Below, one piece after another: positions 25,995 to 33,091 of a stretch of 64,000 nucleotides of DNA. How positions within the stretch are numbered: the stretch's first letter is position 1; each line of letters opens with the position of its first letter. The position numbers and the translations under genes are program-made. The stretch comes from JAXLQL01 sp046331625. GTDB taxonomy: Bacteria; Acidobacteriota; Terriglobia; Bryobacterales; Bryobacteraceae. The stretch lies in the NCBI GenBank assembly GCA_046331625.1, contig JAXLQL010000020.1, positions 1-64,000 of the forward strand, given 5' to 3'. The notes under the pieces were generated by a model. The model did not search any database. It saw nothing but the letters and a program-made list of their open reading frames with translations, and was not told where the DNA came from.

Positions 25995-27107
25995 ATGGCG
26001 TATGACGTTTTCATCAGCTATCGCCGCGATGGCGGGTCCGCTGAGGCCCGCTTGTTGCGAGCGGAGCTGATTGCCAAGAAGCTGAATGTGTTCCTCGATG
26101 TGGCCGACCTCAAGCGCGGCTACTTCGATGAGGCGTTGTTGCGCCACATCGCCGAGGCTCCGAATTTCGTGGTCGTGCTCTCGAAGGATTCGCTGGACCG
26201 TTGTTCGAGCGAAGAGGATTGGTTGCGACGCGAGATTGAACATGCCATCGCTACCAAGCGGAACATCATTCCGGTGATGCTGCCTGGGTTCTCGTGGCCA
26301 GCTTCGTTGCCATCTGGGATGCAGAGCTTGAAGCGACACCAGGCAGTCGAGTATTCGCACCGGTATTTTGACGCCACCGTGGCGGCCATCGAAGAGAGCA
26401 TCCGGTTGGAGCGCGAAGAGCGCAAGCCGGCTGCGACGCCTTCGAGGGACCCGCGCTTGGAGATTTTCACCCTTGAAGGCGCAGCGAAGATCCACTGGAA
26501 GGAACGAGTCCGCTTGGCGGAGGAGTTAGGCAAGGCCGGAGACCCGCGACTGCGCATGCCGTCGGATCCGGATTACTGGGTGGAGATACCCGGAGCGGGA
26601 TTCAAGATTGGACGCTATCCGGTGACTGTGTGGGAGTACGGTAAGTATCTTGCCGTGACGAAGACCACAGCGCCACTCGATTGGGAGGAGCAGAGCCAGC
26701 ATCCGAACCGCCCGGTTACAAGGGTCAGTCACCACGATGCAGAAGCGTACTGCAAGTGGGCAAACTGCCGCCTGCCGACTGGACAGGAATGGGAGCGCGC
26801 TGCCGCCGGCGTGGAGGGCCGGAAGTACCCATGGGGCAACCAGGAGCCAGACGAAGATCGGCTGAATTTCCTAACGAATGTCGGATTGCCCTCACCGGTC
26901 GGAGCCTTTCCGCGCGGCAATACTCAAGAAGGCTTATCTGATATGGGCGGTAACGTTTGGGAATGGACGGACAGCCAGTCGGCACGTGCCGAACTGCGCG
27001 GGGGTTCCTGGTACTGCTTTCCTGCCAACGCCCGCAACGCGGAACGCCACATCGTCAGCCCGGAGGACCGCTACTACTCCTACGGGTTCCGTTGTGCCCT
27101 GACATAG
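25995..27107 (+). CDS. TIR domain - FGE-sulfatase (C-type-lectin fold) fusion protein
   Basis: A 370-residue cytoplasmic protein. Residues 1-140 are a TIR domain: YDVFISYRRDGG, NVFLDVADLKRGYF and SEEDWLRREIEHAI, where Glu80 stands at the position of the NAD-cleaving glutamate. Residues 185-370 are an FGE-sulfatase domain (GRYPVTVWEYGKYL, RLPTGQEWERAA, PWGNQEPDEDRLNF, DMGGNVWEWTDS, LRGGSWYCF ... GFRCA). In true formylglycine-generating enzymes two cysteines bind copper; here only the one in SWYC is present, so sulfatase activation is unlikely and the domain may act as a ligand sensor. TIR proteins in bacteria often degrade NAD as an antiphage response. It starts 16 bases after pdhB on the same strand. 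ATG 25995 is used; GTG 25989 is possible. Confidence 0.85.
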   Translation: MAYDVFISYRRDGGSAEARLLRAELIAKKLNVFLDVADLKRGYFDEALLRHIAEAPNFVVVLSKDSLDRCSSEEDWLRREIEHAIATKRNIIPVMLPGFSWPASLPSGMQSLKRHQAVEYSHRYFDATVAAIEESIRLEREERKPAATPSRDPRLEIFTLEGAAKIHWKERVRLAEELGKAGDPRLRMPSDPDYWVEIPGAGFKIGRYPVTVWEYGKYLAVTKTTAPLDWEEQSQHPNRPVTRVSHHDAEAYCKWANCRLPTGQEWERAAAGVEGRKYPWGNQEPDEDRLNFLTNVGLPSPVGAFPRGNTQEGLSDMGGNVWEWTDSQSARAELRGGSWYCFPANARNAERHIVSPEDRYYSYGFRCALT

Positions 27108-27184
27108 CTGAGCCCTCGCTCCGTGCGCACGTCCAATCTGCGCTCTAATAGAGACATGGGACCGCAATTCGACGAAGTCCAAGT

Positions 27185-27415
27185 GTGTGCCTTGCGCTCC
27201 CGCAGTCGCTCGCGACCCACTTGCATCTCGAGCCCGGCGAGCGCGTAGTGGCTATCGCCGAAGAGAGCCGCGTGGTCATTCAGCGGCTCCAGCGTCGCGT
27301 GCCCCGCTTGGAGTCTCGTCCGCTGGGCATTGCGCGCGGTGACTTCGAGTTGCCCGAAGGCTGGGAGAAGCCGATGACGGACGAAGAGGTGGACGACTTC
27401 ATCGAAGGGCGGTAG
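27185..27415 (+). CDS. AbrB/VapB-like antitoxin (5' end uncertain)
   Basis: A 76-residue protein. LPQSLATHLHLEPGERVVAIAEES resembles the swapped-hairpin DNA-binding domain of AbrB/VapB antitoxins, and the C-terminal tail (ARGDFELPEGWEKPMTDEEVDDFIEGR) resembles a toxin-binding tail. The GTG start leaves the first strand of the fold short. A different frame from ATG 27156 (MGPQFDEVQ) could supply it after a one-base shift, so the gene may be broken. It is followed by a decayed PIN toxin. Confidence 0.5.
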   Translation: MCLALPQSLATHLHLEPGERVVAIAEESRVVIQRLQRRVPRLESRPLGIARGDFELPEGWEKPMTDEEVDDFIEGR

Positions 27416-27421
27416 GCCGGC

Positions 27422-27698
27422 TTGGTGGAAGAGATTCGGGCTCTCGTGGAGCCCGAGCGGTTGGGCCGACGGCGACAAAATCGCCACGGTCAGTGTGGTG
27501 TTCTATTGCGAACTTGTGCTGAAGGCAAGAAAGAAAGTTGTCGGGATCTCCGGCGTTCGAGATTGGTGGGAACGCCGGGTCCGTCCGTTTGTGGATCCTT
27601 ACGTGGTCCCGATTCGTGAAGAGCACGTCGACGGCTTGCTGCTGCTTCCCGATATTCACAAAGACCCGTTTGATCGCATCCTGATTGCGCAAGCGTGA
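27422..27698 (+). pseudogene. PIN-domain toxin (VapC) remnant lacking its N-terminus
   Basis: The frame from about 27472 to 27698 reads as the last two thirds of a PIN ribonuclease: ATVSVVFYCELVLKARKK, then IREEHVDGLLLLPDIHKDPFDRILIAQA, the family's C-terminal signature. The upstream bases encode an alpha-1-like segment (EEIRALVEPERLG) in another frame. The N-terminal strand with the first catalytic Asp is missing between the antitoxin stop and this segment. The toxin cannot be active as written, which would leave an orphan antitoxin. Confidence 0.65.
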
Positions 27699-27780
27699 TC
27701 GGAGGGGTTTTGCCTGTTGACTCCGGACCCGCTCATCAGGCGATATCCGGTTCGGTCCCGATGGTAGATCACGACATCGT

Positions 27781-28146
27781 ATGAAAGGGAAAGTGATGCC
27801 TTCCAGCGCCATTCGGCGGCGCGTTGCGACGGTTGGCGTGTCGCTTTTCGTTTCGGCTGCGGCATTCTTCTTTGCTTTGGGTCAAGCGGTTGCTCGCGAC
27901 CCCAGCGACGCGATTGTTAGCGCCACTTTGATCCTGTTCTTGTGCTCCGCGCTCGTGACAGCGGGTAGCCTGCATGGTCTTGTGGAGCGCGTCGCCGAGG
28001 ACGCTTCGAACAAGTTCTCGCCTGCAGCGAAGTGGTTGGGCGACTTGCCCGCCGGCGTTCTCGTGTTGGCGGAGATAGGGTTCGGCTTCGTTCTACCGGT
28101 GCTCCTCCTGATACTACCCATGCTGCTGTCCGCGATTCTGCGCTAG
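27781..28146 (+). CDS. Small hypothetical membrane protein
   Basis: A 121-residue protein with three likely transmembrane helices (about 16-38, 45-63 and 92-118) separated by a short acidic loop. It has no motif I recognise and no clear partner. ATG 27781 is used; ATG 27796 is possible. It stands alone between the decayed toxin-antitoxin pair and the Uma2 genes. Confidence 0.55.
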   Translation: MKGKVMPSSAIRRRVATVGVSLFVSAAAFFFALGQAVARDPSDAIVSATLILFLCSALVTAGSLHGLVERVAEDASNKFSPAAKWLGDLPAGVLVLAEIGFGFVLPVLLLILPMLLSAILR

Positions 28147-28184
28147 AAACTGCTGCCTTTCAGCGTTAGAATCGGGATCAGCAC

Positions 28185-28781
28185 ATGGCCATTCCCAGCA
28201 CGGATCGCGGTCCATGGACCCGCGACGAATGCGAGCACCTCATTGCCGCCGGGCAATTGGATGGGCGGCGCTTCGAGTTGATCGAAGGAGAACTGGTCTC
28301 GCGCATCGGAGAGAAGCGGCCTCACCTCGATGCCGTGAACTACGTTTCCGGCTGGTTCGAGCGCGTCTTCGGCAAGGAACTCGCCTACACCGAGGCGCCG
28401 ATTGACGTCGCTCCGCAAGACAATCCAACTAGCGAGCCCGAACCTGATGTTTCGGTGCTGAAGAAGCCGGGCTGGCGGTTCGAGAAGTACGCAGGGCGCG
28501 CGGACATTCACTTGGTGGTGGAGGTTTCGGATACCACACTCGCCTATGACCTCAGCGTGAAAGCTGGCTTGTACGCGCGCGCCGGGATTCTCGAGTATTG
28601 GGTGCTGGATGCCGTCGGGCGGAAGCTGTTCGTGCATCGTGCGGCGGTGGATGGACGGTACACCGAGGTCCGGATGCTCGCGGGCAGCGATGGCATCGCA
28701 CCGTTGGCTGCGAGTGACGAGGTGTTCGTGGTAGCGGCTGTGTTCGAGAAGTGGGCGGAGGCTCGACTTGCAGGGCAATGA
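28185..28781 (+). CDS. Uma2-family (DUF820) PD-(D/E)xK nuclease-like protein
   Basis: A 198-residue protein of the Uma2/DUF820 family. It has FELIEGELVSRIG at residue 30, SEPEPDVSVL at residue 83 with the catalytic Asp, LVVEVSDTTLAYD with the ExV motif, and KAGLYARAGILEYWVLD with the Lys. The family has the PD-(D/E)xK fold and is expanded in cyanobacteria and acidobacteria, but its target is not established. It is followed one base later by a second member of the same family. Confidence 0.87.
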   Translation: MAIPSTDRGPWTRDECEHLIAAGQLDGRRFELIEGELVSRIGEKRPHLDAVNYVSGWFERVFGKELAYTEAPIDVAPQDNPTSEPEPDVSVLKKPGWRFEKYAGRADIHLVVEVSDTTLAYDLSVKAGLYARAGILEYWVLDAVGRKLFVHRAAVDGRYTEVRMLAGSDGIAPLAASDEVFVVAAVFEKWAEARLAGQ

Positions 28782-28782
28782 A

Positions 28783-29340
28783 ATGGCTGCTCCGCCAACC
28801 GCGCTCCCAGGCGGCAATCGCATCACCCGGACGGAGTTCTACGAGATGTTCGATGCGGGTGTGTTCGGGGATCGGCGACTCGAACTCATCGACGGGCGCC
28901 TGATCGACAAGTTGGGGCAGAAACCACGCCACGCTCGAACCATTCGCCGCTTGACCAGTTTGCTGGCGAAGGTTTGCCCCGATGGCAGTCTCCAAGTGCA
29001 GGGGCCGATCGAATTGTTCGGGGCCGACCGTGAGTACTCGGAACCGGAGCCGGACTTCTACATTCTCGGCGATACCCGCGAAGAAGATGAGGACCGGCAT
29101 CCGCGCGGCGACGAACTGTTCCTTGCAAGCGAAGTGTCGGATACTTCCGTTCGTGACGACCTGACGAGCAAACGCGACCTCTACGCGCGCGGAGGCGTGC
29201 CCGAATACTGGGTGGTTGTTCACCGCGGCCTGCGGAATGGCGTGTACGGAGAGATCGCTGCGTTCATTGCCGGCGAGACCGTATCGCCGGCGCTTCTTCC
29301 GGGTGTGTCGTTTCCCGTGGAGCAATTGCTGCCTGCCTAG
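28783..29340 (+). CDS. Uma2-family (DUF820) nuclease-like protein, second copy
   Basis: A 185-residue paralogue of the preceding gene: LELIDGRLIDKLG, YSEPEPDFYIL, FLASEVSDTSVRDDL and KRDLYARGGVPEYWVV keep the same acidic and basic residues. Overall similarity to the first copy is modest, so this is an old duplication or independent recruitment. ATG 28783 follows the previous stop by one base; a TTG at 28768 would overlap it. The two are almost certainly co-transcribed. Confidence 0.85.
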   Translation: MAAPPTALPGGNRITRTEFYEMFDAGVFGDRRLELIDGRLIDKLGQKPRHARTIRRLTSLLAKVCPDGSLQVQGPIELFGADREYSEPEPDFYILGDTREEDEDRHPRGDELFLASEVSDTSVRDDLTSKRDLYARGGVPEYWVVVHRGLRNGVYGEIAAFIAGETVSPALLPGVSFPVEQLLPA

Positions 29341-29478
29341 TTTCGCGTTGGCCAGAGTGAACGCAGGAAAGCCCGAGAACTGTTCGCTCTGGCCCGAGAC
29401 CTTGGCCGAACGGTCGATTGGCTCCGCGGATGCGAGTGAGGCGGAAACATCCTCACCGATGTGCGTAGCCAGTGCCCG

Positions 29479-30186
29479 CTACCGCCCAAGCGCCGCACGC
29501 GCCATCTTCTCGAACGCCGCGTCACCGCAACGGGCCACCTGCTCGAGCAATCGCCGCGCCTCTGTTGCGCGACCCGATGCGCGATACAACAAAGCGAGAC
29601 GATATTGTTGCGACGGGTCCGCTGGTGGCGGATGCAACGCGAGCGCGCGCTCGAACTCCGCGATGGCTTCCGAGTCACGGCCGAGCTTGAAGGCGGCGAG
29701 TCCTGAGGCGGCCCATGCGCGAGATGAAAGCCGCGCCACCGCTTGCTCCCAAGCTTCCGGCCGCATGTCCCGTGGAGCCGAAGCCGCTTCGATGCGCTCG
29801 AGAGCCTCGCGTGCGCGTGCCCGCGCCTTCTCGAGTCGCGACCGGTCAGTGGTGGCATTGGCTTCGATCGCCGCGGCTTCCACCAACAGCGGCGGATACC
29901 CAGGCGCGGCGCGAAGCCCCCGCTCGCCGGCCGCCAACGCCGCCGCCGCATCTCCGAGCTTGCGATAAGCTTCTAGTTGCAGTTCGCAGACCCGCACGGT
30001 GAGCTCGGATTCGGGCCAGCGCGCGGCAAAGCGGGCCGCCGCTTCCACCAGCGTATGCGGAGATGGCGCGCCCACCGCGGTCAAGTAGGCGTCGAACTCC
30101 TCGCGCGATTTGGCCTGGAGCGACGGTAGAAACTGAGCCACGCATGGAGCCGCGAGACAACACGCCATGACGAGCCGGCGAATCAT
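29479..30186 (-). CDS. Exported TPR protein
   Basis: A 235-residue protein with a signal peptide (MIRRLVMACCLAAPCVAQ) and tetratricopeptide-like helices from about residue 85 (GDAAAALAAGERGLRAAPG) to the end (FKLGRDSEAIAEFERALALHPP; YRASGRATEARRLLEQVA). It probably serves as a periplasmic scaffold. AAGGA lies 5 bases before ATG 30186. Its start overlaps the start of the opposite-strand TPR gene by 20 bases. Confidence 0.75.
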   Translation of the reverse strand: MIRRLVMACCLAAPCVAQFLPSLQAKSREEFDAYLTAVGAPSPHTLVEAAARFAARWPESELTVRVCELQLEAYRKLGDAAAALAAGERGLRAAPGYPPLLVEAAAIEANATTDRSRLEKARARAREALERIEAASAPRDMRPEAWEQAVARLSSRAWAASGLAAFKLGRDSEAIAEFERALALHPPPADPSQQYRLALLYRASGRATEARRLLEQVARCGDAAFEKMARAALGR

Positions 30187-31015
30187 TCTGATCCTTATTA
30201 TGGCTGCGGTCAGCGGCTGGTCCGCCGAGGATCAGCGCTCGCCCGAGTTCCGCGCTCTGCTTCCCACAGCCACAGGAGCATCGACTGCGCTCCACCGGCA
30301 AGGCGTGGAATTGATCGCGCGCGGGGAATGGTACGATGCGGTCCGCGTGCTGCGCCGCGCCGAAGCAGCGGGCTCGACACCCGCGCTCCTGCGCGCGCTC
30401 GCGGTCGCCTACTACGGTGCGCGCCAGCATGTCTTGTTCCAGCAGACGATGGAGGATGCGATCCGCCGCGAGCCCGCAAACTTCGCGCCGCACTACTATT
30501 TCGGGCGGCACTTCGGTGACGACCAGAACGACTGGGCTCGAGCCGCCGAGTCATTCGAGCGCGCGGCCGCGCTGAATCCGGAGCACGCGGCATCGCACGC
30601 GTACCTTGGCTACGCACGCGAACTCGAAAAGCTTGCTGAACCAGCGGCAGCCGAGTATCGCCGCGCGATCGAACTCGGTACGGGTGGCCGCTGCCTGGCG
30701 CTTCCGCGAGCAGGAATGGCACGGCTCCAATTGGCAGACGAGCACGCGGCGCAGGCGCTCGTCTTCGCCGAAGACGCCGTGCGATGCGACCCGAAAGACG
30801 CGAACGCGCGCAAGGCGCTGGCACGCGCGCTTGCCGCGCTCGGGCGCACGGAGGGTTCGATCCAAGCTTGGCATGAGGCGCTCGCGATCGAGCCCACCGA
30901 TAGCGCCACCGCGTATCAACTCTATCGCGCGTACCAAAGTGCCGGCCGCGAAAGCGAAGCCGCGCACATGCTCTCCGAAGTGAAGCGGCTCCGCAAAATC
31001 TACGGCGGAAATTGA
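30167..31015 (+). CDS. Exported TPR protein, divergent partner
   Basis: A 282-residue protein with a signal peptide (IILILIMAAVSGWSAED) and about five tetratricopeptide repeats (GEWYDAVRVLRRAEAAG; WARAAESFERAAALNPEHA; EPAAAEYRRAIELG; ALVFAEDAVRCDPKDANARKALA; GSIQAWHEALAIEPTDS). The partner is unknown. It overlaps head to head with the other TPR gene, so each gene's upstream region lies in the other's coding sequence. It converges on the group II intron. Confidence 0.78.
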   Translation: MTSRRIILILIMAAVSGWSAEDQRSPEFRALLPTATGASTALHRQGVELIARGEWYDAVRVLRRAEAAGSTPALLRALAVAYYGARQHVLFQQTMEDAIRREPANFAPHYYFGRHFGDDQNDWARAAESFERAAALNPEHAASHAYLGYARELEKLAEPAAAEYRRAIELGTGGRCLALPRAGMARLQLADEHAAQALVFAEDAVRCDPKDANARKALARALAALGRTEGSIQAWHEALAIEPTDSATAYQLYRAYQSAGRESEAAHMLSEVKRLRKIYGGN

Positions 31016-31099
31016 TCTGCCCCCTGTTTTGCCTAGGTTGCAGTGCCGCCGTTTGTGGGGGTCGCGGTAGGGACGGTGGTTACCCACCGCCCCCCGCAC

Positions 31100-31133
31100 A
31101 GACCCGTGCTGGCGCTCCTAACGCACACGGTTC
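31100..31133 (-). ncRNA. Group II intron domain V
   Basis: On the minus strand the segment starts GAACCGTG and ends CACGGGTCT, pairs as a long stem, has a CA bulge and a closing GCG/CGC helix. This is the expected 34-base size of domain V. The catalytic triad position reads AAC where most introns have AGC or CGC. The stop codon of the maturase lies inside the hairpin. Confidence 0.6.
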
Positions 31134-32638
31134 CTACCTCGGATGTTGGGGTGCTTGACGTCGAATCGCACACCGGGATACGGATGCAGGACTTGGACTG
31201 GTGGCAGCAAGCTCGCGAGCCGCTCCTCGAAGCGGCTCCGATTCAGCCGGCTCCTCTGGCTTCGACGCCGTAGCGCCAGATACCAGAGCCGGGCGACATC
31301 CCGCCGGAAGGCGTTCAGTCGCTCCGTGTTGCCCGGCACTGCGTGGTATTGGAAGAATCCCCTCACTACTTGTTGGAGCCACTCCAAGGTTCCCGTCACC
31401 TTCTCGTGCATTCGTTTGCGCAACTGCTCGCTTATCTGCTTGAGCTTGGCTGCCATCCGTTTGCCGATCGTGCGCCGGTGCACCGCGAAGTTGCCCGTCG
31501 TGTAGTTGGTTCCACAGATATGGGTGAACCCCAGAAAGTTGAACGTCTCCGGTTCTCCTTCCCCTCGCTTGCTGCGCCGTTGAGCGGCCATCCGCCCAAA
31601 CTCGATCAGGCGCGTCTTTTCCGGGTGCAATTCCATCCCGAACTTCCCCAGCCGTTCCTTCAACTGCTCCAGGAACTGCTCGGCTTCTGCCCGGTGTTGG
31701 AATCCCAGCACTGCATCGTCGGCATAGCGCACGATGACCACGTCACCTTTGGCCTGCTTGTTCCGCCAGTGCTCTGCCCAGACGTCCAGTACGTAGTGCA
31801 GGTATAGGTTCGCCAAAATCGGCGAGATCACCGACCCTTGCGGACTACCCTCCTCGTTCTGGCTCCACTCGCCCTTCTCCACCACGCCCGCCTTCAGCCA
31901 TTTCTGGATCAGGCGTACGACTCGCTGGTCTCCTACCCGTTGTTCGACGAACTTTACCAGCCATTCATGCTGGATTCGATCGAAAAAGCTTCGGATGTCC
32001 AAGTCGAGTATCCAGTTCACTTTCTTGCGCATGATCCCCACCCACAGCGCATCCAGCGCATCATGCTGGCTTCGCCCGGGCCGGAATCCGTAGCTGAATC
32101 CCTTGAAGTCCACTTCCCAGATCTGGTTCAGCACTTCCCCGACCGCTCGCTGTACGATTTTGTCTTCCAGCGCCGCGATCCCCAATGGTCGTTGCCTCCC
32201 ATCGGCTTTCGGGATCCACACTCTTCGCGACGGCTGCGCTCGATACGCTCCTCGATGGATTCGGCTGTGCAGGTCGGCTAGCCTTCCCTCCATCCTCTTT
32301 CCATACTCTTCCCACGTCACTCCGTCCACCCCGGCCGCCGCCTTCTTCTTCAGGCTTTGGTAACTGTCCCGGAGCAGTTCGATCGTTACATGGTGCAGGA
32401 GCGCTGTGAACTTCCTCTTCCTATCCTTTCTTGCTGCTTCGCGTACACGCCCCAGCCCGCTTGTCCCACTTTCCCGGCTCTGCGTCCGGCACGGGTTAGG
32501 CCGTTGCGTGTTCTCCTTGGTCAGCGGCCTTCCCTCCACTGCCTCCTCCACCGCTTGCGCGGCTTCGTTCGGCTGCTTCGTCGGTACTATGCCGCTGTAC
32601 GACTCCCCGCTGCCGTTCATGAAGGTCTTGCCGCTCAT
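31118..32638 (-). CDS. ltrA: Group II intron reverse transcriptase/maturase
   Basis: A 506-residue intron-encoded protein. The RT domain (about 75-400) shows GVDGVTW, RRVWIPKADGRQRPLGI, LDLDIRSFFD, EGSPQGSVISPILAN, and the active site RYADDAV at 305-308. The maturase (X) domain follows to the end (HAVPGNTERLNAFRRDVARLWY). No HNH endonuclease domain is seen, so mobility would use reverse splicing at nicked or single-stranded DNA. ATG 32638 is chosen because GGAAGGAGAA stands right before it; the frame is open to 32953 but that part lies in the ribozyme domain I region. All catalytic residues are present. Confidence 0.93.
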   Translation of the reverse strand: MSGKTFMNGSGESYSGIVPTKQPNEAAQAVEEAVEGRPLTKENTQRPNPCRTQSRESGTSGLGRVREAARKDRKRKFTALLHHVTIELLRDSYQSLKKKAAAGVDGVTWEEYGKRMEGRLADLHSRIHRGAYRAQPSRRVWIPKADGRQRPLGIAALEDKIVQRAVGEVLNQIWEVDFKGFSYGFRPGRSQHDALDALWVGIMRKKVNWILDLDIRSFFDRIQHEWLVKFVEQRVGDQRVVRLIQKWLKAGVVEKGEWSQNEEGSPQGSVISPILANLYLHYVLDVWAEHWRNKQAKGDVVIVRYADDAVLGFQHRAEAEQFLEQLKERLGKFGMELHPEKTRLIEFGRMAAQRRSKRGEGEPETFNFLGFTHICGTNYTTGNFAVHRRTIGKRMAAKLKQISEQLRKRMHEKVTGTLEWLQQVVRGFFQYHAVPGNTERLNAFRRDVARLWYLALRRRSQRSRLNRSRFEERLASLLPPVQVLHPYPGVRFDVKHPNIRGRNRVR

Positions 32639-32965
32639 CGCGTTCTCCTTCCGGCCCGCCGCCTCTCGGCTGCGGGCGGCAACCGGGTCTCCCGGTTCTC
32701 GCGCATGGAGTTTCTCGGCATGCTTGGGGTCTTCGACTCCGCCGGGCCGCGCCACGCCTCGCCCTTCCGCGCACGCGCGTTGTTGCCTTCCTTGCTGCCT
32801 GACGCCGTCGGCTCCCGGCACTGCTTGATTTCGGAGCTCAATACCCAGCCTACCGATACCCCTATCCAACGCTTCAATCACGGTCTTGCGGCCGCCATCA
32901 CATGGGTCGGGGCCAGAGTGGTTGGCTATTCCTTCTCTGTACGACTCTTTCATTCGCTACTCCAT

Positions 32966-33037
32966 GCCGGTTTATCCCGGCGCTATCCAGGCTTTAGCCT
33001 GCGCGGGACTTCAGTCCCGCACCCGGCACCTCGTGCC
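32966..33037. repeat. Cluster of four short hairpins at the intron 5' end
   Basis: Four adjacent inverted repeats: GCCGG/CCGGC (32966-32981), CAGGCT/AGCCTG (32988-33001), GCGGGACT/AGTCCCGC (33003-33020) and GGCAC/GTGCC (33025-33037). Palindromes of the GGCTAAAGCC and GGACTGAAGTCC type are familiar as dispersed repeats in acidobacterial genomes. The inner three may be stems of intron domain I and the outermost may belong to the 5' exon. Confidence 0.6.
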
Positions 33038-33091
33038 CACTCCCAAAGCCAGCTAAAAGCCCGCCCGGCAGAATATTGCGCCGCGTAGTAC

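Larger units (their letters stand above)
31061..33022 (-). mobile_element. Group II intron (boundaries approximate)
   Basis: A group II intron on the minus strand encoding its own reverse transcriptase/maturase. A 34-base domain V hairpin is visible at 31100-31133 with a 2-base bulge, followed by a domain VI-like hairpin (stem GGCGGTGG/CCACCGTC, loop GTAA) ending in CTACCGCGAC at about 31061. The 5' end is less certain: GTGCGG on the minus strand at 33022 fits the GUGYG consensus. It sits about 70 bases downstream of the Oar receptor 2 stop on the same strand, next to hairpins, which is the kind of site used by bacterial class C introns; the class is inferred, not proven. Confidence 0.7.

Noticed and set aside
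25995..32638. Diversity-generating retroelement: an FGE/C-type-lectin-fold gene and a reverse transcriptase in the same region
   Set aside because: The reverse transcriptase is a group II intron maturase with domain V beside it, and no template/variable repeat pair was seen near the FGE gene.
31061..33060. Reading the maturase as starting at 32953
   Set aside because: The extra 105 residues cover the intron's domain I region and are not RT-like; a strong ribosome binding site stands before ATG 32638.
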